Shown: positions 48,658 to 59,500, counted from the stretch's first letter. The stretch is 64,000 nt of DNA from Streptomyces sp. NRRL F-5630 (GCF_000719475.1 NZ_JOGO01000030.1:1-64000), one strand, 5' to 3'. Numbers and translations are program-made. The notes: generated by a model not told the origin, from the sequence alone.

Positions 48658-49944
48658 GTGGCACGCATCGGTGACGGCGGCGACCTGCTCAAGTGCTCGT
48701 TCTGCGGGAAGAGCCAGAAGCAGGTAAAGAAGCTCATCGCAGGTCCCGGTGTGTACATCTGCGACGAGTGCATCGACCTCTGCAACGAGATCATCGAGGA
48801 GGAACTCGCCGAGACCTCGGAGGTGCGCTGGGAGGAACTGCCCAAGCCCCGCGAGATCTACGAGTTCCTGGAGGGGTACGTCGTCGGCCAGGAGCCGGCG
48901 AAGAAGGCCCTCTCGGTCGCGGTCTACAACCACTACAAGCGCGTCCAGGCCGGCGAGAACGGCGGGCCCACGGGCCGGGACGACGCGATCGAACTGGCCA
49001 AGTCCAACATCCTGTTGCTCGGTCCCACCGGTTCCGGCAAGACCCACCTCGCCCAGACCCTCGCCCGGATGCTCAACGTCCCGTTCGCCATCGCGGACGC
49101 GACCGCGCTCACCGAGGCCGGATACGTCGGCGAGGACGTCGAGAACATCCTTCTCAAGCTCATCCAGGCGGCCGACTACGACGTCAAGAAGGCCGAGACC
49201 GGGATCATCTACATCGACGAGATCGACAAGGTCGCCCGCAAGAGCGAGAACCCGTCGATCACCCGCGATGTGAGCGGCGAGGGCGTGCAGCAGGCACTCC
49301 TGAAGATCCTGGAGGGCACCACGGCCTCCGTGCCCCCGCAGGGCGGACGCAAGCACCCGCACCAGGAGTTCATCCAGATCGACACGACGAACGTGCTGTT
49401 CATCGTGGGCGGCGCCTTCTCCGGTCTGGAGCGCATCATCGAGGCCCGCGCGGGCGCCAAGGGCATCGGCTTCGGCGCCACGATCCGCTCCAAGCGCGAG
49501 ATCGAGTCGAGCGACCACCTGCGCGAGGTCATGCCCGAGGACCTCGTGAAGTTCGGGATGATCCCCGAGTTCATCGGCCGTCTGCCCGTCGTCACCTCCG
49601 TGCACAGCCTCGACCGCGAGGCGCTCCTGCGCATCCTCGTCGAGCCGCGTCACGCGCTCGTCAAGCAGTACCAGCGCCTCTTCGAACTCGACGGCGTGGA
49701 GCTGGAGTTCGAGCACGAGGCGCTGGAGGCCATCGCCGACCAGGCGATCCTGCGGCAGACCGGGGCGCGCGGCCTGCGCGCCATCATGGAGGAGGTCCTC
49801 CAGCCGGTCATGTACGAGGTGCCCTCGCGCCAGGACGTCGGCCGCGTCGTCATCACCGCCGACGTCGTCCGCTCCAACGTCAACCCGACCCTCATCCCGC
49901 GCGAGGCGCGCGGCCGGGGCGCGGGCGAGCAGAAGTCGGCCTGA
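48658..49944 (+). CDS. clpX: ATP-dependent unfoldase ClpX
   Basis: A 428-aa AAA+ unfoldase that delivers substrates to ClpP. An N-terminal zinc finger (CSFCG at 13-17 and CDEC at 35-38) binds adaptors and substrates. Walker A is [12 protein letters not shown], Walker [10 protein letters not shown], and the sensor/IGF region EFIGRLPV is intact. GTG 48658 is chosen; it follows AAGGGGAAG. No adaptor gene is adjacent. Confidence 0.98.
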   Translation: MARIGDGGDLLKCSFCGKSQKQVKKLIAGPGVYICDECIDLCNEIIEEELAETSEVRWEELPKPREIYEFLEGYVVGQEPAKKALSVAVYNHYKRVQAGENGGPTGRDDAIELAKSNILLLGPTGSGKTHLAQTLARMLNVPFAIADATALTEAGYVGEDVENILLKLIQAADYDVKKAETGIIYIDEIDKVARKSENPSITRDVSGEGVQQALLKILEGTTASVPPQGGRKHPHQEFIQIDTTNVLFIVGGAFSGLERIIEARAGAKGIGFGATIRSKREIESSDHLREVMPEDLVKFGMIPEFIGRLPVVTSVHSLDREALLRILVEPRHALVKQYQRLFELDGVELEFEHEALEAIADQAILRQTGARGLRAIMEEVLQPVMYEVPSRQDVGRVVITADVVRSNVNPTLIPREARGRGAGEQKSA

Positions 49945-49974
49945 GGCCGCCCGCGTCCGCCGGGACGCGGAAAG

Positions 49975-50018
49975 GGGAAGGGGGCGGGCGCCCCGCGTCG
50001 GGCGCCCGCCCCCTTCCC
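49975..50018. terminator. Bidirectional terminator after clpX
   Basis: A perfect 18-bp stem (49975-49992 with 50001-50018), loop of 8 nt, lies between clpX and the convergent membrane-protein gene. Confidence 0.85.
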
Positions 50019-50027
50019 GTTCCTTCG

Positions 50028-51053
50028 CTACTTCTTGACGCGTACTTCCTCGCGCAGCTTCGCCGTCAGCTGGGCGGCCTCCGGCAGGCTCGGCGCCTCC
50101 TCCAGCATGACGTCGCCCAGGTTCGTCGGCATCGCGACGGCCATGGTGGAGTTGTCGGCCCAGGCGCAGACCGCGATCTTCATCTTCTTGGGGACGCCGT
50201 TGCGGCCGCCGCCCTGCATCTCGCTCGTCGCCTGCTGGCACTTGAAGATCGCTCCGTCGCCGCCCGCCGGCTTGTACTCCTTGGGAGTGCCGATGAAGGT
50301 GGGCCGCCCGGTGCCGCCTTCCTTCTTCTCCGAGTGCCGCGTGAGCACCTTGAAGAGGGCGTCGACCGCCTTGTCGGGGTTCTTGAGCTTCCCGTACCCG
50401 CCCGCGTAGCTGAGCAGGTCGATGTCCTTGAGGTCGGCCATCGTCTGCGCCGTGGACGGGTCGGCGGTCTGGTAGTCGGCGCTGAGGACCTTGTCCACCT
50501 CCGCGTCGACCCCGTACTTCTTCATCTCCTCGATGTCCTTCTCGGAGAAGTCGTCCTCGCCCGCGCCGTCCTTGCTCTTCTCGTACGTGTCGAGCACCGT
50601 CTGCGGAGCGGTGAGCTTGTGCGGGCCGTCGTCCGGAAGCCCCGAGCCGCCGTCCGAGCCGCCGAGGACGAAGTACGCGCCGACCGCCAGCGCCACCACG
50701 ACGACGGCCCCGCCGATGATCAGCCCGTTCCGCTTCCCCTTGCCGCCGCCCGTCGGCGCCCCGGCCTGCGGAGCGCCCGGATAACCGGCCCCGTGGCCCT
50801 GCTGCGGGACCTGCCCGTAGGGGCCCGGCTGCTGGCCGTACGGGCCCGGCTGTTGCCCGTACGGTCCTGGCCCACCCTGCGCGTACGGGTTCGGCGCCTC
50901 CTGGGGGCCGCCCTGTGCCGGGGCGCCGTAGGGGCCCGCCGGGGGTGCCCCGTACGGGCCCTGCTGCGGATAGCCGTACGGATTCGGGCCGTTGCCCCCC
51001 GGAGGCTGCTGCGGTTGCGAGCCCCCGTAGGGGCCCGGCTGCTGCTCGCTCAT
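50028..51053 (-). CDS. Pro/Gly/Tyr-rich single-pass membrane protein
   Basis: A 341-aa protein. Residues 1-105 are a GPYGQQP-type low-complexity cytoplasmic region; GLIIGGAVVVVALAVGAYFVLGG (about 110-132) is the single membrane helix. An extracytoplasmic domain of about 200 residues contains two cysteines that could form a disulfide (FKCQQ and AVCAW). This layout resembles other streptomycete secreted-domain proteins of unknown function. It diverges from valS. ATG 51053 lacks a strong ribosome-binding site. Confidence 0.8.
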   Translation of the reverse strand: MSEQQPGPYGGSQPQQPPGGNGPNPYGYPQQGPYGAPPAGPYGAPAQGGPQEAPNPYAQGGPGPYGQQPGPYGQQPGPYGQVPQQGHGAGYPGAPQAGAPTGGGKGKRNGLIIGGAVVVVALAVGAYFVLGGSDGGSGLPDDGPHKLTAPQTVLDTYEKSKDGAGEDDFSEKDIEEMKKYGVDAEVDKVLSADYQTADPSTAQTMADLKDIDLLSYAGGYGKLKNPDKAVDALFKVLTRHSEKKEGGTGRPTFIGTPKEYKPAGGDGAIFKCQQATSEMQGGGRNGVPKKMKIAVCAWADNSTMAVAMPTNLGDVMLEEAPSLPEAAQLTAKLREEVRVKK

Positions 51054-51250
51054 GCTGGGCTTCCCTCTCGCTGCGTACTTCGGACGTCTGGCGCCGGCTG
51101 TCGCGTACGCGACAGCCGTGCTCCGGCCATCCTGTCCGAAAGCCCCCCGTCCCGGGCGGGCGGGGTCCGCACTGTTACCAAGCCGGAGCGTGCGGGGGCC
51201 TCCGGGAAACCGCGTGCGGGGCAGTTGCCCCGCCGCTCTAAACTGGGCGG

Positions 51251-53872
51251 GTGACCGAGAACTCTCAGCAGACTCCAGCGCCCGCCTCCGCTTTGCCGAC
51301 CCAGTACACGCCGGCCGACGTAGAGGGGCCGCTGTACGAGCGCTGGGTGGAGCGCGGCTACTTCGAGGCGGACGCCACGAGCGAGAAGCCCCCGTACACC
51401 ATCGTCATCCCGCCGCCCAACGTCACCGGCTCCCTCCACCTGGGCCACGCCTTCGAGCACACGCTCATCGACGCCCTCACCCGCCGCAAGCGGATGCAGG
51501 GTCACGAGACGCTGTGGCAGCCCGGCATGGACCACGCGGGCATCGCGACCCAGAACAAGGTCGAGCAGCAGCTCGCCGGGGAGGGCCTGTCGCGCCACGA
51601 CCTGGGCCGTGAGGCGTTCGTCGAGCGCGTGTGGCAGTGGAAGGAGGAGTTCGGCGGGAAGATCCTCGGCCAGATGCGCCGCCTCGGCGACGGCGTCGAC
51701 TGGTCCCGCCAGCGCTTCACGATGGACGAGGGCCTCTCGCAGGCCGTCCAGACCATCTTCAAGAAGCTCTACGACGACGAGCTGATCTACCGCGCCGAGC
51801 GCATCATCAACTGGTGCCCGCGCTGCCTCACCGCGATCTCCGACATCGAGGTCGAGTACCAGGACGACGACGGCGAACTCGTCTCGATGCGGTACGGGGA
51901 CGGCGAGGAGTCCATCGTCGTCGCCACGACCCGTGCCGAGACGATGCTCGGCGACACCGCCGTCGCGGTCCACCCCGACGACGAGCGCTACCAGCACCTC
52001 ATCGGCAAGCTCATCAAGCTTCCGCTCACGGGCCGCTCCATCCCCGTCGTCGCGGACGCGCACGTCGACCCCGAGTTCGGCACGGGTGCCGTCAAGGTCA
52101 CCCCGGCGCACGACCCCAACGACTTCGAGATCGGCCGGCGCCACGACCTGCCGACGCTCACCGTCATGAACGAGCGCGCGATCCTCACCGTCCCCGGCCC
52201 CTTCGAGGGCCTGGACCGCTTCGAGGCCCGCGCGGCGATCGTCGCCGCGCTGCGCGAAGAGGGCCGGATCGTCGCCGAGAAGCGCCCGTACGTCCACTCC
52301 GTCGGGCACTGCTCGCGCTGCGGCACCGCCGTCGAGCCGCGCCTGTCGATGCAGTGGTGGGTCAAGGTCGGCCCGCTCGCCGAGGCCGCGAGCGGTGCCG
52401 TGCGCGACGGACGCGTCACGATCCACCCGCGGGAGATGGAGAAGCGGTACTTCGACTGGGTCGACAACCTGCACGACTGGTGCATCTCGCGCCAGCTGTG
52501 GTGGGGCCACCGCATCCCCGTCTGGTACGGGCCCGACGGCGAGACCGTCTGCGTCGGCCCCGGCGAGGAGCCGCCGAGCGGCGAGGGCTGGCACCAGGAG
52601 ACCGACGTCCTCGACACGTGGTTCTCCTCCGGGCTCTGGCCCTTCTCGACCCTCGGCTGGCCCGAACAGACCGCGAGCGTCGCGAAGTTCTACCCGAACT
52701 CCGTCCTCGTCACCGGCTACGACATCCTCTTCTTCTGGGTTGTCCGGATGATGATGTTCGGCCTCTACGCGATGGACGGCACCCCGCCGTTCTCCGAGAT
52801 CGTCCTGCACGGCATGGTCCGTGACCAGAACGGCAAGAAGATGTCGAAGTCCTTCGGCAACGCGGTCGACCCGCTCGACTGGATGGACAAGTACGGCTCC
52901 GACGCGCTCCGTTTCACCCTCGCGCGCGGCGCCAACCCGGGCGTCGACGTGCCGATCGGCGAGGAGTGGGTCCAGGGCTCCCGCAACTTCACCAACAAGC
53001 TGTGGAACGCGACCCGCTTCGCGCTCATGAACGGTGCCACCGTCGAGGGCGCGCTGCCGCCCGCCGAACGGCTCTCCGCGACCGACCGCTGGATTCTTAC
53101 TCGGCTCGGCGAGGTCACCGCGCAGGCCGACGCGCTCTACGACGACTACCAGTTCGCGAAGCTCTCCGACCTCCTCTTCCACTTCGCGTGGGACGAGGTC
53201 TTCGACTGGTACGTGGAGCTGGCGAAGTCCGTCTTCCAGGCGGGCGGGCAGCCCGCCGAGGACGCGCGCCGCGTGCTCGGCGAGGTCCTGGACGTCACCC
53301 TGCGCCTGCTCCACCCGATCGTCCCCTTCGTCACCGAGACGCTGTGGACGACGCTCACCGGGCGCGAGTCGATCGTCGTCACCGACTGGCCGAAGGACTC
53401 CGGCTTCCGCGACGCCGCGGCCGAGGCGGAGATCGCCACCCTCCAGCGGGTCATCACGGAGGTCCGCCGCTTCCGCGGCGACCAGGGCCTCCAGCCCGGC
53501 CAGCGGGTCCCGGCCCGCCTCCACCTGGACGGCACACCGCTCGCGCCGCACGAGCCGGCCATCCGCCAACTGCTGCGCCTCCAGCCCGAGGGCGAGGGCT
53601 TCACGGCCACCGCGACGCTCCCGGTCGAGGGCGCGGAGGTCGCGCTCGACCTCTCGGGGACGATCGACGTCGCGGCGGAGCGGAAGCGGCTGACGAAGGA
53701 CCTCGCCGCTGCCGAGAAGGAGAAGGCGCAGGCGGAGGGGAAGCTCGGCAACGAGGCGTTCCTCGGGAAGGCGCCGGAACCGGTCGTGGAGAAGATCCGC
53801 GGACGACTGCGGAAGGCCGAGGAGGACATCGTGCGCCTGACGGGGCAGTTGGAGAAGCTGCCGCAGGGCTGA
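51251..53872 (+). CDS. valS: Valyl-tRNA synthetase
   Basis: An 873-aa class I synthetase that charges tRNA-Val. The HIGH equivalent is HLGH ([15 protein letters not shown]) and the KMSKS motif is intact ([10 protein letters not shown]). The CP1 editing domain contains [16 protein letters not shown]. The anticodon-binding domain and a C-terminal coiled coil ([20 protein letters not shown]) complete the protein. The start GTG 51251 has TAAACT six nt upstream and no ribosome-binding site, suggesting a leaderless mRNA. No T-box is present. Confidence 0.98.
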   Translation: MTENSQQTPAPASALPTQYTPADVEGPLYERWVERGYFEADATSEKPPYTIVIPPPNVTGSLHLGHAFEHTLIDALTRRKRMQGHETLWQPGMDHAGIATQNKVEQQLAGEGLSRHDLGREAFVERVWQWKEEFGGKILGQMRRLGDGVDWSRQRFTMDEGLSQAVQTIFKKLYDDELIYRAERIINWCPRCLTAISDIEVEYQDDDGELVSMRYGDGEESIVVATTRAETMLGDTAVAVHPDDERYQHLIGKLIKLPLTGRSIPVVADAHVDPEFGTGAVKVTPAHDPNDFEIGRRHDLPTLTVMNERAILTVPGPFEGLDRFEARAAIVAALREEGRIVAEKRPYVHSVGHCSRCGTAVEPRLSMQWWVKVGPLAEAASGAVRDGRVTIHPREMEKRYFDWVDNLHDWCISRQLWWGHRIPVWYGPDGETVCVGPGEEPPSGEGWHQETDVLDTWFSSGLWPFSTLGWPEQTASVAKFYPNSVLVTGYDILFFWVVRMMMFGLYAMDGTPPFSEIVLHGMVRDQNGKKMSKSFGNAVDPLDWMDKYGSDALRFTLARGANPGVDVPIGEEWVQGSRNFTNKLWNATRFALMNGATVEGALPPAERLSATDRWILTRLGEVTAQADALYDDYQFAKLSDLLFHFAWDEVFDWYVELAKSVFQAGGQPAEDARRVLGEVLDVTLRLLHPIVPFVTETLWTTLTGRESIVVTDWPKDSGFRDAAAEAEIATLQRVITEVRRFRGDQGLQPGQRVPARLHLDGTPLAPHEPAIRQLLRLQPEGEGFTATATLPVEGAEVALDLSGTIDVAAERKRLTKDLAAAEKEKAQAEGKLGNEAFLGKAPEPVVEKIRGRLRKAEEDIVRLTGQLEKLPQG

Positions 53873-53887
53873 CACCCGGCCGTACGG

Positions 53888-53928
53888 AGGCCCGGCACCC
53901 GCGGCGGTACGCGGGGGCCGGGCCTTTT
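53888..53928 (+). terminator. valS terminator with U tract
   Basis: A 15-bp stem with one mismatch (53888-53903 with 53910-53925), loop of 6 nt, is followed by TTTT. It is one of the few hairpins here with a U run. Confidence 0.8.
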
Positions 53929-53959
53929 CGGGTACGGGGTCGAGGGGAGCGCGCCGGTC

Positions 53960-54508
53960 TCAGTGCTCGGTGGCGGATGCGCCCTCCAGTCCCAGCCTGC
54001 GCAACTCCGCCCCCGCCAGCGCCTCCAGCGTGGCCGGGTCGGCGTCGCGCCAGCCCTCGGCGAGGCGGCCCGGGGTCGCCCCGGTCAGGGTCGCGGTGCG
54101 GCCCACGTCGTCCAGCGGACGCATCAGCGCGCGCAGGGCGAGGAGTTCGCGGCCGTCCTCCGAGGCGGCGAGGGCGTGGGCCGCGCTCGCCCGGCGGTGC
54201 CAGCGCATGCGGCGCGGCACCCACCAGCCGATCGCGGGCACGCTCGCGAGGAGGAAGACCGCCAGACCCGCCGCTGTGACGAGGTGCGGCCACTGGACGG
54301 GGTCGACGAGGGACAGCACGTCCTGCGCCGGTTTCGGCAGCAGGCGCCACCACGACGCCGGCCCCGCCGCCGAGAGGCGGCCGGCGATGCCGTCCGCGAG
54401 CTGATGGAGGACCGCGGCCCCGAAGGCCCATGTGGTGACCCACGCGAGGAGTGCCAGGTCACCGGCGAGCTGACGGGCCGCCCGGCCCGGATTCTGCGCA
54501 TACCACAT
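53960..54508 (-). CDS. Conserved membrane protein
   Basis: A 182-aa protein not assigned to a function. Hydrophobic segments lie at about 17-40 (LALLAWVTTWAFGAAVLHQLA) and 76-95 (LVTAAGLAVFLLASVPAIGWW), with a basic RRMRWHRR after. The C-terminal half is soluble and helical. The start MWYAQNPGRAARQLAGDL looks like the natural N-terminus. It lies on the strand opposite valS and downstream of the MreB-like gene. Confidence 0.75.
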   Translation of the reverse strand: MWYAQNPGRAARQLAGDLALLAWVTTWAFGAAVLHQLADGIAGRLSAAGPASWWRLLPKPAQDVLSLVDPVQWPHLVTAAGLAVFLLASVPAIGWWVPRRMRWHRRASAAHALAASEDGRELLALRALMRPLDDVGRTATLTGATPGRLAEGWRDADPATLEALAGAELRRLGLEGASATEH

Positions 54509-54601
54509 AGGCGCATTGCACTATTTATCGGCTCGTTACACCGGTGACCGCGCCGAAGGGGAGCGACGCCGTACCCCGTGTGGCGGACCGCGAGGCCGCG
54601 C

Positions 54602-55612
54602 TCACCCCTCCCGCAGCACGTGCCGCAAGGTGTCGAAGTGCTCCACGCACTCCCCGCAGCCGCGCGCCACGCACTCCAGCGGCTCCTCGGCGACGAAGAC
54701 GGGGATACCGGTCGCCGAGGACATCCGCAGGTCCAGCCCGGGAAGCAGCGCGCCGCCCCCGGTCAGCACGATCCCGTGCTCCATGAGGTCGCCCGCCAGC
54801 TCCGGCGGGCACTCCTCCAGGGTCTCGCGCAGCGCCCGGATCATCGCCTCCACCGGCTCGTCGAGCGCCCGGCGGACCTCCGGGGCCGTCAGCTCGATCC
54901 GGCGCGGCAGCCCCGCGATCTTCTCGCGGCCGCGCACCTCGTACGTGCGCTTCTCCAGCTCGGGGTCCTCGGGGACGGGCCAGGCGGAGCCGATCGCGAC
55001 CTTGACATCCTCCGCGGTGCGCTCGCCGATGAGCAGGCCGTGCCTCTTGCGCACGTGGTCGGTCACCGCAGTGTCCAGGACGTGCCCCCCGACCCGCAGC
55101 GAGCGCGCCGTGACGAGGCCGCCGAGCGAGAGGACGGCGACCTCCGTCGTACCGCCGCCGATGTCCACGACCATCGAGCCGCGCGCGTCACCGACCGGCA
55201 GGCCCGCCCCGATCGCCGCGGCCATCGGCTCCTCGATCACGTACACGCTCCGCGCCCCCGCCGAGTGCGAGGCCCGCACGAGCGCCCGGCGCTCGACGGG
55301 CGTGACGCCGCTCGGGACGCACACGACGAGCCTGATCCGCGTCGAGCGACGCGGCGCCGCCTTGCGGACGAAGTGCCGGATCATCTCCTCGGTCGCGTCG
55401 AAGTCGCTGATGACGCCCGACTCCAGGGGCCGCACCGCCGTGATCGTGCCGGGGGAGCGGCCCAGCGTCTCCTTCGCCTCCGTGCCCACGGCGACGGTCC
55501 TGCCCTTGCGGCCCTCGCGCACCGCCACGACCGAGGGTTCGTTCAGCACGATGCCCTTGCCCCGCACATACAGAAGGGTGTTCGCGGTGCCGAGATCAAT
55601 GCCTATGTCCAT
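54602..55612 (-). CDS. MreB-like actin homologue (second copy)
   Basis: A 336-aa bacterial actin. The phosphate and nucleotide motifs are intact: [62 protein letters not shown] and [12 protein letters not shown]. It clearly differs from the MreB encoded at 58462: it lacks the GNSMSFIG leader and ends CGECVEHFDTLRHVL. ATG 55612 is chosen; TTG 55621 adds three codons, and GATAAT (55636-55631) lies just upstream. It is divergent from folC by 100 bp. It may act in spore-wall synthesis with the Mre complex or as an Mbl-like paralogue. Confidence 0.9.
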   Translation of the reverse strand: MDIGIDLGTANTLLYVRGKGIVLNEPSVVAVREGRKGRTVAVGTEAKETLGRSPGTITAVRPLESGVISDFDATEEMIRHFVRKAAPRRSTRIRLVVCVPSGVTPVERRALVRASHSAGARSVYVIEEPMAAAIGAGLPVGDARGSMVVDIGGGTTEVAVLSLGGLVTARSLRVGGHVLDTAVTDHVRKRHGLLIGERTAEDVKVAIGSAWPVPEDPELEKRTYEVRGREKIAGLPRRIELTAPEVRRALDEPVEAMIRALRETLEECPPELAGDLMEHGIVLTGGGALLPGLDLRMSSATGIPVFVAEEPLECVARGCGECVEHFDTLRHVLREG

Positions 55613-55720
55613 GATCGCCAAGTGTGCCTGATTATCCGGTCATACGGGTGTCCGGGGTCCCTGTGGACTCCTGGCGAGGCTGCCGCCCCGCGCGTCGGCG
55701 GCGCTCCGTAGACTGGCGGT

Positions 55721-57241
55721 GTGAGTGAGCAGCCCCCGCACGACGACCGTACCGACGGCGACGACGAGCACTTCGACCGGATCATCGACGCCGAGACCGA
55801 CAGGGACCCGGACCTCGCGGTGATCGAGGCCGGCAGCCGCACCCTGCGCGCCCAGGCCGGGCCCCCGCAGGCCGATGTCCCCGCGCGGCCCGAGGACCCG
55901 GAGGTGGACCGGGCCCTGCGCGAGGTGGAGACGGAGCTGTCCACGCGCTGGGGCGAGACCAAGCTCGAACCCTCGGTGAGCCGGATCGCCGCGCTCATGG
56001 ACGTGCTCGGCGAACCGCAGCGCTCCTACCCGTCGATCCACATCACGGGCACCAACGGCAAGACGTCCACGGCCCGCATGATCGAGGCCCTGCTCACCGC
56101 CTTCGACCTGCGCACCGGCCGGTACACCTCGCCGCACGTGCAGTCGGTCACGGAGCGCATCTCGCTCGACGGCGCCCCGATCAGCGCCGAGCGCTTCATC
56201 GAGACCTACCGCGACCTCAAGCCGTACGTCGAGATGGTCGACTCCCAGCAGGAGTACCGGCTCTCCTTCTTCGAGGTGCTGACCGGTATGGCCTACGCCG
56301 CCTTCGCTGACGCGCCCGCCGACGTCGCCGTCGTCGAGGTCGGCATGGGCGGCAGCTGGGACGCGACCAACGTCATCGACGCGGATGTCGCCGTCATCAC
56401 CCCCATCTCCCTCGACCACACGGACCGCCTCGGCGACACGCCCGGCGAGATCGCCGTCGAGAAGTCCGGGATCATCAAGCAGGACGCGACCGTCGTCCTC
56501 GCCCAGCAGCCCGTGGACGCGGCACAGGTCATCCTCAAGAAGGCCGTCGAGAAGAACGCGACCGTCGCGCGCGAGGGCATGGAGTTCGGGGTCGTCTCGC
56601 GCCAGGTCGCCGTCGGCGGCCAGCTCCTGACGCTGCGGGGGCTCGGCGGCGAGTACGAGGAGGTCTTCCTCCCGCTGCACGGCGCCCACCAGGCGCACAA
56701 CGCGGCCGTCGCGCTCGCCGCCGTCGAGGCGTTCTTCGGCGTCGGTTCGCAGCGGCCCGAGCCGCTCTCGGGCGAGGTCGTGCGCGCCGCCTTCGCGGCC
56801 GTCTCCTCGCCGGGCCGCCTGGAGACCGTGCGGAAGTCGCCGACCGTCGTGCTCGACGCGGCGCACAACCCGGCGGGCGCGCGGGTCACCGCCGAGGCGA
56901 TCGGCGAGGCGTTCGACTTCTCGCGGCTCATCGGGGTCGTCGGAGTGAGCGAGGGCAAGGACGCCCGCGGGCTGCTCGAAGCGTTCGAGCCGCTCATGGC
57001 GGAGGTCGTGATCACGCAGAACACGAGCCACCGTGCCATGGACGCGGACGCGCTCGCCGCGCTCGCCGTCGAGGTCTTCGGCGAGGACCGCGTCCAGGTC
57101 GAGCCGCGACTGCCCGAGGCGCTCGAAGCGGCGGTGACGCTCGCCGAGGAGGAGGGCGAGTTCGCCGGCGGCGGCGTGCTCGTGACCGGTTCCGTCATCA
57201 CGGTCGGCGAGGCCCGGCTGCTCCTGGGAAGGAAGGGCTGA
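55721..57241 (+). CDS. folC: Folylpolyglutamate/dihydrofolate synthase
   Basis: A 506-aa bifunctional Mur-ligase-like enzyme that adds glutamate to dihydropteroate and folates. The ATP loop is HITGTNGKTSTARM; VVEVGMGGSWDATNVI and DAAHNPAGARV are conserved. An 80-residue acidic N-terminal extension (DDRTDGDDEHFDRIIDAE) is longer than in Escherichia coli and typical of streptomycetes. GTG 55721 has TAGACT exactly 6 nt upstream, a possible leaderless start. The DUF4233 gene starts 2 bp after its stop. Confidence 0.97.
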   Translation: MSEQPPHDDRTDGDDEHFDRIIDAETDRDPDLAVIEAGSRTLRAQAGPPQADVPARPEDPEVDRALREVETELSTRWGETKLEPSVSRIAALMDVLGEPQRSYPSIHITGTNGKTSTARMIEALLTAFDLRTGRYTSPHVQSVTERISLDGAPISAERFIETYRDLKPYVEMVDSQQEYRLSFFEVLTGMAYAAFADAPADVAVVEVGMGGSWDATNVIDADVAVITPISLDHTDRLGDTPGEIAVEKSGIIKQDATVVLAQQPVDAAQVILKKAVEKNATVAREGMEFGVVSRQVAVGGQLLTLRGLGGEYEEVFLPLHGAHQAHNAAVALAAVEAFFGVGSQRPEPLSGEVVRAAFAAVSSPGRLETVRKSPTVVLDAAHNPAGARVTAEAIGEAFDFSRLIGVVGVSEGKDARGLLEAFEPLMAEVVITQNTSHRAMDADALAALAVEVFGEDRVQVEPRLPEALEAAVTLAEEEGEFAGGGVLVTGSVITVGEARLLLGRKG

Positions 57242-57243
57242 CC

Positions 57244-57591
57244 GTGCGGACGCTCTGCGCTTCGACGCTCATCGGCGAGTTCTTCATCATCGGCTTCGCC
57301 GGTCTCGTCGCGATGAAGACGGACCTCGGGCAGGGCACGGTGTGGGGGGTGTGCGGGGGCGCGATGCTCCTGTGCGTCCTGCTCTGCGGCGTCGTCACGC
57401 GCCCCGTCGGGGTCGCGCTCGGCTGGGTGCTCCAGGTGGCCCTGTTCCTTTCGGGGATCGTGGTGCCGATGATGTTCATCCTGGGCGCGGCGTTCGGCGG
57501 GCTCTGGTGGGCCTCTGTGCACTACGGGCGGAAGATCGACGAGGCCAAGGCGAGGTTCGCGGCGGAGCACCCCAGCCCCTCCGGCGTCTGA
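57244..57591 (+). CDS. DUF4233 membrane protein
   Basis: A 115-aa protein with four predicted helices (TLIGEFFIIGFAGLVAMK, GGAMLLCVLLCGVVTRPVG, WVLQVALFLSGIVVPMMFIL and a short one). It is the small membrane protein regularly found after folC in actinobacteria; the function is unknown. GTG 57244 starts 2 bp after the folC stop, so they are cotranscribed. Confidence 0.9.
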   Translation: MRTLCASTLIGEFFIIGFAGLVAMKTDLGQGTVWGVCGGAMLLCVLLCGVVTRPVGVALGWVLQVALFLSGIVVPMMFILGAAFGGLWWASVHYGRKIDEAKARFAAEHPSPSGV

Positions 57592-57704
57592 GGGCGAACG
57601 GCGAAGGGCGACGCGGGTGGTGGGGCGAACCTGCGTACGGATGGGGGCCGCGCCCCGTATACGCTTCCCTGACCACAGGCCCCTGCCACAAGGAGAAACC
57701 CCGC

Positions 57705-58118
57705 ATGTCCCAGCGCACGCTCGTTCTGCTCAAGCCCGACGCCGTTCGTCGCGGGCTGGTGGGGGAGATCGTCGGCCGGATCGAGCGCAAGGCCGGCTGG
57801 AGCATCACCGCGCTGGAGCTGCGCGAGCTGGACCGCGCGACGCTGGAGACGCACTACGCGGAGCACGTGGGCAAGCCCTTCTACGAGCCGCTCGTCACGT
57901 TCATGCTCTCCGGCCCGGTCGTCGCGCTCGTCGTCGAGGGCGAGCGGGTCATCGAGGGCGTCCGCACGCTCGCCGGTCCCACCGACCCGATCGCCGCGGC
58001 GCCCGGCTCGATCCGCGGGGACTTCGGCACCATCGTGCGCGAGAACCTCATCCACGCCTCGGACTCCGAGGACTCCGCCGCACGCGAGCTGAAGATCTTC
58101 TTCCCCGGCCGCTTCTGA
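57705..58118 (+). CDS. ndk: Nucleoside diphosphate kinase
   Basis: A 137-aa enzyme that transfers phosphate from ATP to nucleoside diphosphates through a phosphohistidine. QRTLVLLKPDAVRRGLVGEI begins the fold and NLIHASDSEDSA carries the active-site His. ATG 57705 has AAGGAG at 57690-57695. TATACG near 57658 is a plausible -10. Confidence 0.98.
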   Translation: MSQRTLVLLKPDAVRRGLVGEIVGRIERKAGWSITALELRELDRATLETHYAEHVGKPFYEPLVTFMLSGPVVALVVEGERVIEGVRTLAGPTDPIAAAPGSIRGDFGTIVRENLIHASDSEDSAARELKIFFPGRF

Positions 58119-58461
58119 CCCGCTTCCGCTTCCGGGTATCGAAAGTCCAAAAAGATACGGTGCCCGTTTCGGGACATTCCCGCGGCCGTAAGGTGAAGGC
58201 GACCGGAAATTCCGGTCGCCTTCTGGCATATGCGCCCACGTTCGGGGGAACCCCTGCGCCATATGGCACGTCTCCACAGGCGAGGCGTGCGCCCATCGGC
58301 GCAGAATCCCGTACGGGAACGCGTACCCTCGCGCCGAGCCCTCTCGGGCGCGACTACGATGGAAGCCGCTCCTCAGGCAGTACCCACCGAGAGCAAAAGC
58401 ACCCACCGCGCCGTTCCTGAAAAGCCGTCAACGCTCCACTTGGGAAGGCCAGACGATCCTC
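58119..58461 (+). promoter_or_regulatory. mreB upstream region
   Basis: This 343-bp region is gene-free. It starts with AT-richer sequence containing GTATC...GATAC (58135-58157), then the ndk terminator. TACGAT at 58356-58361 is a possible -10, and GGGAAGG at 58442-58448 a distant ribosome-binding site. From memory, mreB in S. coelicolor has several developmentally used promoters; the long leader fits that. Confidence 0.45.
58195..58223 (+). terminator. ndk terminator
   Basis: A 13-bp stem (58195-58207 with 58211-58223) with a 3-nt loop lies 77 bp after ndk. Confidence 0.75.
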
Positions 58462-59493
58462 ATGGGGAACTCAATGTCGTTCATCGGCCGTGATATGGCT
58501 GTCGACCTCGGGACCGCCAACACGCTGGTGTACGTGAGGGGCCGAGGGATCGTCCTCAACGAGCCGTCCGTCGTCGCGATCAACACCAATACGGGCGGAA
58601 TCCTCGCCGTCGGCGCCGAAGCGAAGAAGATGATCGGCCGCACTCCGGGGAACATCGTCGCAGTCCGGCCCCTCAAGGACGGCGTGATCGCGGACTTCGA
58701 GATCACGGAGCGGATGCTCCGCTACTTCATCGTCAAGATCCACAAGCGCCGCTACCTCGCGCGCCCCCGCATCGTCGTCTGCGTCCCCTCCGGTATCACC
58801 GGGGTCGAGCGCCGCGCGGTGATCGAGGCGGCCACCCAGGCCGGGGCGCGACAGGTGCACATCATCGAGGAGCCGATGGCCGCGGCGATCGGCGCCGGGC
58901 TCCCGGTGCACGAGGCGACGGGCAACATGGTCGTCGACATCGGCGGCGGCACCACCGAGGTCGCCGTCATCTCCCTCGGCGGCATCGTCACCGCGCAGTC
59001 CATCCGCGTCGCGGGCGACGAACTGGACAACGCGATCATCCAGCACATCAAGAAGGAGTACAGCCTCCTCCTCGGCGAGCGCACCGCCGAGCAGATCAAG
59101 ATCACCATCGGTTCGGCCTACGACCTGGAGAACGACGAGCACACCGAGATCCGCGGCCGCGACCTCGTCTCCGGGCTCCCCAAGACCGTCGTGATCTCGG
59201 CCGGCGAGGTGCGCAAGGCGATCGAGGAACCGGTCAACGCGATCGTCGACGCGGTCAAGACGACGCTCGACAAGTGCCCGCCCGAGCTCTCCGGTGACGT
59301 CATGGACCGGGGCATCGTTCTCACCGGGGGCGGCGCCCTGCTGCGCGGCCTCGACGAGCGGCTGCGCCGCGAGACCGGGATGCCGATCCACATCGCCGAG
59401 GACCCGCTCGACTCCGTGGCGCTCGGTTCGGGCAAGTGCGTCGAGGAGTTCGAGGCGTTGCAGCAGGTGCTGGACGCGCAGCCGCGCCGCTAG
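58462..59493 (+). CDS. mreB: Rod shape-determining actin MreB
   Basis: A 343-aa bacterial actin that organises cell-wall synthesis; in Streptomyces it acts mainly in sporulation. The leader [20 protein letters not shown] matches streptomycete MreB as I recall it. Motifs [33 protein letters not shown] and [14 protein letters not shown] are intact. It opens the mre cluster, separated from mreC by 281 bp with three hairpins. Confidence 0.98.
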   Translation: MGNSMSFIGRDMAVDLGTANTLVYVRGRGIVLNEPSVVAINTNTGGILAVGAEAKKMIGRTPGNIVAVRPLKDGVIADFEITERMLRYFIVKIHKRRYLARPRIVVCVPSGITGVERRAVIEAATQAGARQVHIIEEPMAAAIGAGLPVHEATGNMVVDIGGGTTEVAVISLGGIVTAQSIRVAGDELDNAIIQHIKKEYSLLLGERTAEQIKITIGSAYDLENDEHTEIRGRDLVSGLPKTVVISAGEVRKAIEEPVNAIVDAVKTTLDKCPPELSGDVMDRGIVLTGGGALLRGLDERLRRETGMPIHIAEDPLDSVALGSGKCVEEFEALQQVLDAQPRR

Positions 59494-59500
59494 CTCTCCC

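Noticed and set aside
51054..51250. T-box riboswitch before valS
   Set aside because: No T-box bulge sequence or terminator/antiterminator pair; the -10-like TAAACT is too close to the start for a leader.
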